Assembly: GCA_027482245.1 (NCBI GenBank)
Contig: JAIXWG010000025.1
Span: 1-35,713 of the forward strand
Reading direction: 5' to 3'
Length of the DNA stretch: 35,713 nt
Origin: Acetobacteraceae bacterium
Lineage (GTDB): Bacteria; Pseudomonadota; Alphaproteobacteria; Acetobacterales; Acetobacteraceae
The position numbers and the translations under genes were made by a program. The notes beneath the pieces were generated by a model, which saw only the letters and a list, made by a program, of their open reading frames with translations, had not been told where the DNA came from and did no database searches. The stretch's first letter is position 1. Every line of letters begins with the position of its first letter. This document shows positions 1-6,417 of the stretch, piece by piece.

Positions 1-113
1 GCTGAAAAACTGGCGCCGTATCGCCACTCGCTACGACCGCCTCGCCCGAAACTTCCTCGCCGCCCTCGCTCTCGTCGCCAGCATCAGCGAGTGGGTCAAA
101 TGAGTCCCCTACC
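1..113 (+). mobile_element. Right end of an IS5-family insertion sequence (partial)
   Basis: The first 103 bases are the end of a transposase gene. They are followed by the terminal sequence TGAGTCCCCTACC (101-113) and CTAG (113-116). The reverse complement of this end, GGTAGGGGACTCA, matches the left end of the second IS copy (GGTAGGGACCTCA, 35599-35611) at 11 of 13 positions, as expected for terminal inverted repeats. The transposase stop codon lies inside the repeat. CTAG at both junctions fits the YTAR targets known for IS5 relatives. The exact boundary is uncertain by 1-3 bases because the target and terminal bases overlap. Most of the element lies outside the window. Confidence 0.8.
2..103 (+). 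CDS. IS5-family transposase, C-terminal 33 residues (partial)
   Basis: The frame open from the window edge encodes 33 residues ending in TGA. They contain WRRIATRYDRLARNFLAA followed by a hydrophobic segment and SEWVK. This is the usual C-terminus of IS5-family (IS427-like) DDE transposases, where a tyrosine/arginine-rich helix follows the catalytic glutamate. The catalytic residues are upstream of the window. The reading direction is the same as the transposase fragment at 35677-35713, so the two IS copies are in direct orientation. The family call rests on motif recognition; the subgroup is a guess. Confidence 0.75.
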   Translation: MKNWRRIATRYDRLARNFLAALALVASISEWVK

Positions 114-120
114 TAGGCCC

Positions 121-210
121 TCAGGCGCCGGGCGGCCGCATCCGCGGCCTTGGCTTCGCCGCACTTGCGGCGGCGCCCGTTCGGGCGCTCGGATCGGCTT
201 CGCCGATCCG
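121..210 (-). repeat. Extragenic multi-hairpin element, copy A
   Basis: Four perfect hairpins follow one another with almost no spacing: 134-149 (6-bp stem), 158-171 (6 bp, 2-base loop), 173-188 (7 bp, 2-base loop) and 190-210 (9 bp, 3-base loop). Read on the minus strand, three of these hairpins and the spacer GAAGCCAA align with copy B at 15141-15194. The hairpin arms carry paired substitutions between the copies. The element lies between the IS end and the glycosyltransferase gene. It has no convincing coding content and looks like a REP/BIME-type dispersed repeat, although the family is not one I can name. Confidence 0.65.
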
Positions 211-229
211 CCACTATGCCATTGCTTGC

Positions 230-251
230 GGGGTGTTGATTTCAACGCCCC
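230..251 (+). other. Hairpin just upstream of the glycosyltransferase start
   Basis: The arms GGGGTGTTGA (230-239) and TCAACGCCCC (242-251) pair over 10 positions with one G-T wobble and a 2-base loop. The hairpin ends 21-24 bases before the candidate starts at 273/276. It could shape the mRNA leader or simply be another unit of the adjacent hairpin array. No T-run follows it, so a terminator is unlikely on the plus strand. Confidence 0.5.
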
Positions 252-272
252 GCGCCCCTGCCCCACTCTGGG

Positions 273-1250
273 GTGATGATCCGGCCACTGATATCCATCG
301 TCACTCCCGCCTTCGACGTTGCCCCCTTCATCGGGGATGCCGTCGCCTCCGCCCGCGCCCAAGGGGAGACGCGGTGGGAGATGCTCATCGTCGATGACGG
401 CTCCCGCGACGGCACGGCACTCGCCGCGGAGCGTGCGGCGGAGGGCGATCCCCGCATCCGCATCCTCCGCCAGGCCAATGCCGGCGTCTCCGCGGCCCGC
501 ATGGCCGGCATTGCCGCGGCCACCGGCGATGCGCTGCTGTTCCTGGATGCCGATGACTGGCTGGCGCCGGATGCTCTGTCCCGGCTCGGTGATGCGCTGC
601 GCGCCGCACCCGATGCCGTCGCTTCCTATGGCCCCTGGGCCGCCGTGGCGGAGGCTGCCCGGCCCGGCGACCCGCCGCTCCGCCTGAAGGCCGGGCCCTA
701 CCCCGCCGGTGACATCCTGAAGCGCCTGCTGGTGGAGAACCTGCTGGCCAATGGCGGTCACCTGCTGGCCCGCCGAGCCGCCTTCGAGGCCGCAGGCGGC
801 TTCCGCCCCGCGCTGCGCTACGGCGAGGACTGGGAGTGCTGGATCCGCCTGGCACTGGCCGGCCCCTTCGCCACCGTCGAGGGCCGCGAACCCCTGCTCT
901 ATGTGCGGGAGCGCGGCGGCAGCGCCTATCGCCGCATGGCCCGCGACCCCGCCGCCTTCGCCCCCGCCATGGCCGCGATCTGGGCGAACCCGGCGCTGGT
1001 CGAGCGCCTCGGCGCCGCCACCGCCGCGCGAATCCGCCGGCGGGCGGAGGCGGAGAATGACTGGGTGGTCGGCAAGGAATTGCTGCGCCACGGCGCCAGG
1101 GCGGAGGGGCTGCGCGTGCTGCGTGGCGCCGCCGCCGCCGCGCCGAGCCTCAAGCGCCTGGTCCTGCTGGCCGCCGCCCACACCCTGCCCGCCCTGCCCC
1201 GCCGCCTGCACGGCCCCTTCGCGCGCTACCCGGAGGCGCGGGAGGTCTGA
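273..1250 (+). CDS. Family 2 glycosyltransferase (GT-A fold)
   Basis: This 325-residue protein is expected to transfer a sugar from a nucleotide-sugar donor, probably to a cell-surface polysaccharide or glycolipid. The N-terminus has the GT2 opening ISIVTPAFDVAPFIGDAV, then VDDGS at residues 40-44. The metal-binding LDADDW motif is at 91-96, and an acceptor-side ED motif (GEDWEC) starts at 184. No long membrane segment is evident, so it is probably cytosolic or membrane-peripheral. Start choice is open: GTG at 273 or ATG at 276 are both in frame and neither has a clear Shine-Dalgarno sequence. Nothing nearby identifies the donor or acceptor. It stands alone, beside an IS end and a hairpin array, so part of its original locus may have been lost or rearranged. 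Confidence 0.88.
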   Translation: MMIRPLISIVTPAFDVAPFIGDAVASARAQGETRWEMLIVDDGSRDGTALAAERAAEGDPRIRILRQANAGVSAARMAGIAAATGDALLFLDADDWLAPDALSRLGDALRAAPDAVASYGPWAAVAEAARPGDPPLRLKAGPYPAGDILKRLLVENLLANGGHLLARRAAFEAAGGFRPALRYGEDWECWIRLALAGPFATVEGREPLLYVRERGGSAYRRMARDPAAFAPAMAAIWANPALVERLGAATAARIRRRAEAENDWVVGKELLRHGARAEGLRVLRGAAAAAPSLKRLVLLAAAHTLPALPRRLHGPFARYPEAREV

Positions 1251-1500
1251 CCTTCCATCAGCGACGGCGTATTAAGCCAACTAACCGTTTTTAGCACTTT
1301 TAGTCGCATTCCAGCGGGGGCGCCCCGATCGCCGGCGGCGCCACTCGGACATGGCTCGCCCGCTTGGCGCACGGAACATAACAAAAACATCGGACCGACA
1401 TCCAGCGGAATCATGCGGCTGTGTCCAATGCCCGCCCTGCACCGCAAGGTGCGCCCATGCCATGCTGGTGCGGCTGTCGAAAGGGTTCCGGGAAGGACGC
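1251..1500. other. Intergenic region before the lipid operon
   Basis: These 250 bases are clearly richer in A and T than the neighbouring genes. They contain AT-rich patches around 1268-1300 and 1375-1390. GGCGCC repeats near 1318-1341 can form a hairpin soon after the glycosyltransferase. The promoter of the 1501-3868 operon presumably lies here, but I find no good -35/-10 pair. An open frame continues upstream of 1501 in the same phase, but its composition is not protein-like. Confidence 0.4.
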
Positions 1501-2148
1501 ATGACGGAAGGCGGGGACAGGCGGCCGATCGCGGCGCGGGATCTGGGGGTGGTGCAGCGGCTTGCCGCCGCGCTGGTCCGGCGGGGCGCCTCTGCCGATG
1601 GCATCTCCCTGGCCGGCATGGGGGCCGGGCTGCTCGCCGGGTTCTGCCTGGCCGGCATCGCCTGGTGGCCCGGCGCGGCCCTGCCGCTCTGGCTGCTCGG
1701 CGCGCTGTTCATCCAGCTGCGGCTGCTCGCGAACCTGCTGGACGGCATGGTGGCGATCGGCCGCGGCATCGCCTCCCCGGCCGGAGAGCTGTTCAACGAG
1801 GTGCCGGACCGCGTCTCCGACACCGCCGTGCTGGCGGGCCTCGGCCTCGCGGCGGGCGACCTGGCGCTGGGGCTGGGGGCGGCGCTGGCGGCGATGGCGA
1901 CCGCCTATCTGCGCGCCGTCGGCAAGGCGGCCGGCGCGCCGAGCGATTTCCGCGGCCCGATGGCCAAGCAGCACCGCATGGCGCTGGTCACCGCCCTGGC
2001 GCTGGCCTGCGCCCTGCTGCCGGCGGGCTGGACGGCGGCGCTGCCGGGGCTGGCGCTCTGGGTCATCCTGCTGCTCTCCCTGGTCACGGGATGGCGCCGG
2101 CTGCACGGCGCCTGGACGCAACTGGCCCAGCGGAATCATCATCCATGA
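1501..2148 (+). CDS. CDP-alcohol phosphotransferase, YnbA-like
   Basis: A 215-residue integral membrane protein of the CDP-alcohol phosphotransferase family. Such enzymes move a phospho-alcohol or phosphatidyl group from a CDP-linked donor to make phospholipids. The family motif is D-x2-D-G-x2-A-R-x8-G-x3-D-x3-D. Here it reads N78-x2-D81-G82-x2-A85-I86, then G95-x3-N99-x3-D103. Asparagine replaces the first and third aspartates and isoleucine replaces the arginine. From memory, E. coli YnbA has the same two asparagines, so I read this as a YnbA-type subfamily rather than a damaged enzyme. Five or six membrane helices surround the motif. The ATG at 1501 is preceded by GGAAGGA. The gene overlaps the next by ATGA (2145-2148). 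The product lipid is unknown. Confidence 0.85.
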   Translation: MTEGGDRRPIAARDLGVVQRLAAALVRRGASADGISLAGMGAGLLAGFCLAGIAWWPGAALPLWLLGALFIQLRLLANLLDGMVAIGRGIASPAGELFNEVPDRVSDTAVLAGLGLAAGDLALGLGAALAAMATAYLRAVGKAAGAPSDFRGPMAKQHRMALVTALALACALLPAGWTAALPGLALWVILLLSLVTGWRRLHGAWTQLAQRNHHP

Positions 2149-3110
2149 GCGCTTTCGCCCATCCAGTGACCGTCTGGATCGTCGGCGCCACGCTGGCGGT
2201 GGTCGCGACCGCGGCGCTGGTCATCGGCGGCCTGACCCTGGCCGGGCGCGGGACGCCGGCCTTCCGGCGGGAGCTGTGGCTGCGGCTCGGGTCCTGGTGC
2301 GTGCTGCTGCCGCTGATGATCGGGCCGGTGCTGGCGGGGCGGGAATGGACCATCCTGGCGGTCACGCTGCTCGGCCTGCTCTGCTACCGCGAATATGCGC
2401 GGGCGACGGGGCTGTTCCGGGAAAGGGTGCTCTCCGCCGTCGTCGTCATCGGCATCCTGTTCGTGAACTTCGCGGCGCTCGACCACTGGTACGGCTTCTT
2501 CGTCGCGCTCTGGCCGCTGACGGTCAGCCTGCTGGCCGTCGCCTCCATCCCGCAGGACCGGCCGGAGGGCTACATCCAGCGCGTCGGCCTGGCGGTGCTG
2601 GGCTACATGCTGTTCGGCGCGGGGCTCGCCCATCTCGGCTACATGGCCAACGATCCCGGCTACCGGCCGATCGTGCTGCTGCTGCTGACGGCGGTGGCGC
2701 TGAACGACGTCGCGGCCTTCACCTGCGGCAAGATCATGGGCGGGCCGAAGCTGCTGCCGGCCACCAGCCCGAACAAGACCATCGCCGGCGCGCTGGGCGC
2801 GGTGGTGGTGACGGGCAGCGTGGTGGCGCTGATCGCCCATGCGCTGTTCGGCGCGACGCCGATGGGGGGCTGGTTCTGGCTGCTGCTGCTGGGCGTGCTG
2901 GTCAGCGTCGCCGGCCAGGCGGGCGACCTGATGCTGTCCTCCATCAAGCGCGACATCGGCATCAAGGACATGGGCGTGGTCCTGCCAGGCCATGGCGGCA
3001 TCCTGGACCGCTTCAACAGCCTGCTGCTGGTCTCCCCGGCCGTCTTCCACTTCATCGGCTATTTCGTGGGCTTCGGGCTGGATGAGCCCACGCGGATCTT
3101 CACGCGGTGA
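2145..3110 (+). CDS. CdsA-like phosphatidate cytidylyltransferase, YnbB-like
   Basis: A 321-residue polytopic membrane protein related to CdsA, which makes CDP-diacylglycerol from phosphatidate and CTP. About eight hydrophobic helices precede the C-terminal CdsA signature at residues 265-291: SSIKRDIGIKD, then PGHGGILDRFN. The signature matches the family except that its last aspartate (DR-x-D) is asparagine, N291. A housekeeping CdsA is expected elsewhere in the genome, so this is likely a dedicated paralogue supplying the neighbouring phosphotransferase. Translational coupling is indicated on both sides (ATGA at 2145, GTGA at 3107). Whether N291 keeps full activity or alters the substrate cannot be told from sequence. 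Confidence 0.88.
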   Translation: MSAFAHPVTVWIVGATLAVVATAALVIGGLTLAGRGTPAFRRELWLRLGSWCVLLPLMIGPVLAGREWTILAVTLLGLLCYREYARATGLFRERVLSAVVVIGILFVNFAALDHWYGFFVALWPLTVSLLAVASIPQDRPEGYIQRVGLAVLGYMLFGAGLAHLGYMANDPGYRPIVLLLLTAVALNDVAAFTCGKIMGGPKLLPATSPNKTIAGALGAVVVTGSVVALIAHALFGATPMGGWFWLLLLGVLVSVAGQAGDLMLSSIKRDIGIKDMGVVLPGHGGILDRFNSLLLVSPAVFHFIGYFVGFGLDEPTRIFTR

Positions 3111-3868
3111 AGTCGTGGGAGATCAAGCCGGCGCGGGACCTCGGCCTGCCGCTCGGCCAACGCCTGCGCAGCCTGGCGCGGGAGCGGGGGCTGGTCGGCC
3201 TGGCGTTGAACGCCGCCTGGCGCCACACGCTGCGGCTCTATCTGGCCGCGGCGCATCGGCTGGTGGTGGAGGGGCGGGAGAACCTGCCGCCGCCGCCCTT
3301 CGTCATCATCGCCAACCACGGCAGCCACCTGGACGCGCTGACGCTCGCCGCGGCGCTGCGCGGGGAGGCGGCGCGGGCCGCGCATGCGCTGGCCGCCGGC
3401 GAGGTCTTCTTCGGCAAGCCGGCCGGTGCCGCCTTCGCGGCCTATACCATCAACGCGCTCCCGGTCTGGCGCGGCCGGACCCAGCGCAGCGAGCTCAAGC
3501 TGCTGCGGGAGCGGCTGCTGGAGGACCGGCTGGCCTACATCCTGTTCCCCGAGGGCACGCGCAGCCGCGACGGGACCATGGCCCCCTTCCAGCCGGGCCT
3601 CGCCATGCTGGTGGCGGGCACGCCCGTGCCCGTGGTGCCCTGCTGGATCGAGGGCGCCCATGCCTGCTGGCCGCCATCCCGCCGCTGGCCGAGGCCGGGG
3701 AAGCTGCGGCTGCGGATCGGGGCGCCGCTGGTCTTCGAGGATGTGGCGCCGGATGCGGAGGGGCGGGCGCGGATCGCGCAGGCGGCGCGGGATGCGGTGG
3801 TGGCGCTGCGGGAGGGCGCTGCTCGCCCGCTTCCTGACGATGAGCGGGACGTCAGCCCGCACCCTTGA
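3107..3868 (+). CDS. PlsC-like lysophospholipid acyltransferase
   Basis: A 253-residue member of the 1-acylglycerol-3-phosphate acyltransferase (PlsC) family. It is expected to add an acyl chain to a lysophospholipid or related acceptor at the inner membrane. The catalytic block I is NHGSHLD (residues 70-76, H71 and D76). Block III is FPEGTRS starting at residue 147. The GTG start overlaps the CdsA-like stop (GTGA), making a three-gene translationally coupled operon. With the two upstream genes it gives acyltransfer, CDP activation and head-group transfer in one unit. The true acceptor is unknown. The C-terminal tail after about residue 235 is polar and poorly conserved-looking. Confidence 0.9.
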   Translation: MKSWEIKPARDLGLPLGQRLRSLARERGLVGLALNAAWRHTLRLYLAAAHRLVVEGRENLPPPPFVIIANHGSHLDALTLAAALRGEAARAAHALAAGEVFFGKPAGAAFAAYTINALPVWRGRTQRSELKLLRERLLEDRLAYILFPEGTRSRDGTMAPFQPGLAMLVAGTPVPVVPCWIEGAHACWPPSRRWPRPGKLRLRIGAPLVFEDVAPDAEGRARIAQAARDAVVALREGAARPLPDDERDVSPHP

Positions 3869-3921
3869 GCCAACATTCCGCTTGGTTGCCCGACATGCTG
3901 CTAGGCTGACGGTGATGCGCC

Positions 3922-4215
3922 GTGGATGAGGGCCGCGTGATCCTGAACATCGTTGACCGACGGACAAACATCTATCGCTGGAAGTCCATCGACGTTGTCA
4001 TTGAGGCGACGTGGCATGACAACGGCATTCCTGACGGCGACCAAGCTCAACCTGACTACCGAGAACCAAGTTACGATACCCGCCAAGGCGTTTCTCTTGC
4101 CGAAGCCATTGTTTGGACATCGTCCTTGCCATTGCCGATGACCCTTTATCTTTATGACGAGGGAAGTAACTCGGGATCGCACGATTGGTCACCGAAGGAT
4201 GGCGCACCGGACTGA
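3922..4215 (+). CDS. Small hypothetical protein, AT-richer than its surroundings
   Basis: This 97-codon frame has ordinary protein composition (WKSIDVVIEATWHDNGIPDG and a hydrophobic TLYLYDEG stretch near the end). It has no arginine/proline excess of the kind seen in false frames here. Its codons use A and T at third positions far more than the neighbours, which suggests recent arrival or weak selection. I do not recognise a family. It has no signal peptide, membrane helix or cysteine motif. GTG at 3922 is the longest start; GTG at 3937 has GAGGG four bases upstream and may be the real one. It lies between the lipid operon and the convergent rpsD terminator. Confidence 0.55.
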   Translation: MDEGRVILNIVDRRTNIYRWKSIDVVIEATWHDNGIPDGDQAQPDYREPSYDTRQGVSLAEAIVWTSSLPLPMTLYLYDEGSNSGSHDWSPKDGAPD

Positions 4216-4290
4216 TGGTCCGCTTCCCACCTATCTCGGACATTTCGGCGCCGTTCTGCAGGAGCCTCCGCTCACCCATGCTCCCCAAAC

Positions 4291-4320
4291 GCAAAACGCC
4301 GGCCCCTTGCGGGGCCGGCG
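4291..4320 (-). terminator. Rho-independent terminator of rpsD
   Basis: The arms GCCGGCCCC (4298-4306) and GGGGCCGGC (4311-4319) form a perfect 9-bp stem with a 4-base loop. Read on the minus strand the stem is followed by GTTTTGCGTTTGG, a short T-rich tail. It lies 29 bases beyond the rpsD stop codon. It may also stop plus-strand transcripts from the left, but no T-run is present in that direction. Confidence 0.8.
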
Positions 4321-4348
4321 CTTCGCTTGATCCCGAGGGATCGCTGGA

Positions 4349-4966
4349 TCAGCGCGAGTAGAACTCGACCACCAGGTTCGGTTCCATCTGCACGGGGTAC
4401 GGCACGTCCGACAGCTTCGGCGCACGCAGCAGGCGGCCGCGCATCGCGCGGTGGTCGATCTCGATGTATTCGGGGACGTCGCGCTCACCGGACTGGGCGG
4501 CGTCGAGCACCGCGGTCAGGGACTTCGACTTCTCCTTCACCTCGATGATGTCCGTGTCCTTCACGAGGTAGGACGGGATGTTGAGGCGCTTGCCGTTGAT
4601 CAGCACGTGGCCGTGGTTGACGAACTGGCGCGCGGCGAAGGGCGTCACCGCCAGCTTCATGCGGTAGATGATGGTGTCGAGGCGCCGCTCCAGCAGCTCG
4701 ATCAGGTTCTCCGAGGTGTCGCCCTTACGGCGCACGGCTTCCTCGTAGTACTTGCGGAACTGCTTCTCGCCGATGTTGCCGTAGTAGCCCTTGAGCTTCT
4801 GCTTCGCCATCAGCTGCACGCCGAAGTCGGTCGGCTTCTGCTTGCGGCGCTGGCCGTGCTGGCCGGGGCCGTATTCGCGCTTGGCGATGGGGGACTTCGC
4901 ACGGCCCCAGAGGTTCACGCCGAGGCGGCGGTTGATCTTGTACTTGCTTTCTGCGCGCTTGGTCAT
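4349..4966 (-). CDS. rpsD: 30S ribosomal protein S4
   Basis: A 205-residue S4 protein, a primary 16S rRNA-binding protein that starts assembly of the 30S body. The N-terminus [20 protein letters not shown] and the [20 protein letters not shown] block are typical of the alphaproteobacterial form, which lacks the zinc-binding cysteines. The S4 RNA-binding domain covers about residues 95-160 ([15 protein letters not shown], then [19 protein letters not shown]). The C-terminus is VVEFYSR. ATG at 4966 is preceded by AGGAG at good distance. The gene stands alone here, outside the S13-S11-alpha operon where S4 sits in many bacteria; single-gene rpsD is common in alphaproteobacteria. It has its own promoter and terminator. 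Confidence 0.98.
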   Translation of the reverse strand: MTKRAESKYKINRRLGVNLWGRAKSPIAKREYGPGQHGQRRKQKPTDFGVQLMAKQKLKGYYGNIGEKQFRKYYEEAVRRKGDTSENLIELLERRLDTIIYRMKLAVTPFAARQFVNHGHVLINGKRLNIPSYLVKDTDIIEVKEKSKSLTAVLDAAQSGERDVPEYIEIDHRAMRGRLLRAPKLSDVPYPVQMEPNLVVEFYSR

Positions 4967-5129
4967 GCGCTGCTCCTGCCCCGTCCATGGCATGCGCCAG
5001 GGTCCGGGTTCTTCTTGTGCCGGCACCCTTATGGGCATCGCGGCGGGTTGTCCCGGTAGGCCCGTGGCCCGGATGGCCGCAGGCGGGCGCAGGCCCCGAA
5101 GGCCTGTCCACGTTCCCGGAAGTGGCGGG

Positions 5130-5158
5130 CTTCTAGGGGCGGGGGGATGGCTTGTCAA
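5130..5158 (-). promoter_or_regulatory. Sigma-70-type promoter of rpsD
   Basis: On the minus strand TTGACA (5158-5153) is followed after exactly 17 bases by TAGAAG (5135-5130). This is one of the closest matches to the housekeeping promoter consensus in the window. Transcription would start near 5123, giving a leader of about 157 nucleotides before the rpsD ATG at 4966. That is long enough to hold a regulatory structure. Confidence 0.75.
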
Positions 5159-5187
5159 ACCAGGGTTGCGCCCCCTACTCCCGCGCC

Positions 5188-5388
5188 ATGGTCAAGCGCG
5201 AAGAGATCCTGGTCCTCGGCCTCACGGCTGGTGTCGTCGGCAGCCTGGTGGGCGGCATGATGCTCGGCATCGGCATGGGGCTGATCATCGGCGGGCAGCA
5301 TCTGGGCTGGCTGCTGCTGCTGCCCGCGGCGCCGCTGTCCGGCCTGCTGGGTTATGTGCTGGCGCGGAAGTTGGCGAAGCAGCTGTAG
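5188..5388 (+). CDS. Small two-helix membrane protein of unknown function
   Basis: A 66-residue protein: a short charged start (MVKREEI), then two hydrophobic helices. The first is glycine- and methionine-rich ([20 protein letters not shown]). The second is leucine-rich, starting near [11 protein letters not shown] basic tail RKLAKQL follows. ATG at 5188 fits the hydrophobic pattern better than an in-frame TTG at 5152. No clear Shine-Dalgarno sequence is present. It is divergent from rpsD, and TTGTCA (5152-5157) with TACTCC (5176-5181) could be a weak promoter giving a very short leader. Function unknown. Confidence 0.6.
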   Translation: MVKREEILVLGLTAGVVGSLVGGMMLGIGMGLIIGGQHLGWLLLLPAAPLSGLLGYVLARKLAKQL

Positions 5389-5399
5389 GCGGCCCAGTT

Positions 5400-5437
5400 C
5401 CCTCCCCCGCGCTTGCGGGGGAGGGTTAGGGTGGGGG
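5400..5437 (+). repeat. GC hairpin repeat with G-quadruplex pattern, copy 1
   Basis: CCCTCCCCCGC (5400-5410) and GCGGGGGAGGG (5415-5425) form a perfect 11-bp stem around GCTT. The right arm continues into TTAGGGTGGGGG. As a result 5417-5437 has four G-runs separated by 1-3 bases, fitting the G-quadruplex pattern. The sequence recurs at 16356-16405. It lies between two converging genes (ending at 5388 and 5449), where it could act as a bidirectional transcription stop. Confidence 0.75.
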
Positions 5438-5448
5438 TCGTCGCGCCC

Positions 5449-6417
5449 TCAGTCCGGCTGTATCCCCGCCGCCCGGATCAGCCCCGCCTTGTAGGCCAGA
5501 TCCTCCCGCAGGAAGGAAGCCGTCGCCTCGGGCGTCGCCGCATGCACCGTGTAGCCCGCCGGCGCCAGGATACGGTCGCGCACCGCGGGCTCCGCCATCG
5601 CCGCCGCGATGTCCCGGTGCAGCCGCGCCACCAGCGCGGGCGGGGTCGAGGCGGGCGCGAAGGCGCCGAACCAGGTGCGCGGGTCGATATCCCCGAAGCC
5701 CGCCTCCACCAGCGTCGGCACGTCCGGCAGCGCCTCGAACCGCGTGGGGCGGCCGACGGCCAGCGCGCGGAGCGTGCCGGCGCGGATGAACTCGGCGCCG
5801 CTGGCGATGCCGGCCAGCGTCATCTGCACCTCTCCGGCCACCGTCGCCAGCACCGCCGGCGTCAGGCCGCGATAGGGGACGTGGACCATCTCCACCCGCT
5901 CCCGCGCCATCAGCGCGCCGAAGCAGAGATGCGGCTGGCTGGCGCTGCCATAGGAGCCGAAGTTGAGCCGCCCCGGCGCGGCGCGGGCGGCCGCCACCAG
6001 CTCCGCCATGGACCGCGCGCCGACCGAGGGATGGACCAGCACCATCTGGTGCACATCGACCAGCAGGCTGATGGGCGCCAAATCCCGCATCGGGTCATGC
6101 GGCAGGGCGCGGATCAGGTGCGGGTTGGAGGTGATGGAATTGTCCGCGGTGATGAGCAGCGTGTGCCCATCGCCCGGCGCCTTGGCGACGATGTCCGTGC
6201 CCGGCACGGTCGATCCGCCCGGCCGGTTGTCCACCACCACCGGCTGCCGCCAGGCCGCCTGCAGGCGGTCCGCCAGCGCGCGGGCCAGCGCATCCAGCCC
6301 GCCGCCCGGCGGGAAGGGAACCACCAGTCGCACCTGGCGGCTCGGAAACTCCGCCTGCGCCTGCGCCAGGCTCGGCACGGCGAGGGCGGCCAGCAGGGTG
6401 CGGCGGGACAGGCGCAT
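5449..6417 (-). CDS. TctC/Bug-family periplasmic substrate-binding protein
   Basis: A 322-residue exported protein of the tripartite tricarboxylate transporter receptor (Bug) family, which binds small carboxylates or similar organic compounds in the periplasm. A twin-arginine-like, hydrophobic N-terminus (MRLSRRTLLAALAVPSLAQA) is the signal peptide. The mature start FPSRQVRLVVPFPPGG is the family hallmark, and NRPGGSTVPG and HVPYRGLTPAV follow in the usual order. No TctA/TctB membrane partners lie nearby. Orphan Bug proteins are characteristic of betaproteobacteria and Acetobacteraceae. The ATG shares one base with the stop codon of the upstream hydrolase (TGATG), so the two are co-translated. 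The ligand is not predictable. Confidence 0.93.
   Translation of the reverse strand: MRLSRRTLLAALAVPSLAQAQAEFPSRQVRLVVPFPPGGGLDALARALADRLQAAWRQPVVVDNRPGGSTVPGTDIVAKAPGDGHTLLITADNSITSNPHLIRALPHDPMRDLAPISLLVDVHQMVLVHPSVGARSMAELVAAARAAPGRLNFGSYGSASQPHLCFGALMARERVEMVHVPYRGLTPAVLATVAGEVQMTLAGIASGAEFIRAGTLRALAVGRPTRFEALPDVPTLVEAGFGDIDPRTWFGAFAPASTPPALVARLHRDIAAAMAEPAVRDRILAPAGYTVHAATPEATASFLREDLAYKAGLIRAAGIQPD

Noticed and set aside
1351..1500. N-terminal extension of the YnbA-like protein
   Set aside because: The extra 50 residues are cysteine- and arginine-rich without conserved features, while ATG at 1501 has a good Shine-Dalgarno sequence.
5152..5187. Earlier TTG start of the small membrane protein
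   Set aside because: The added residues overlap the predicted rpsD promoter and there is no ribosome-binding site; ATG at 5188 gives a normal charged start before the first helix.
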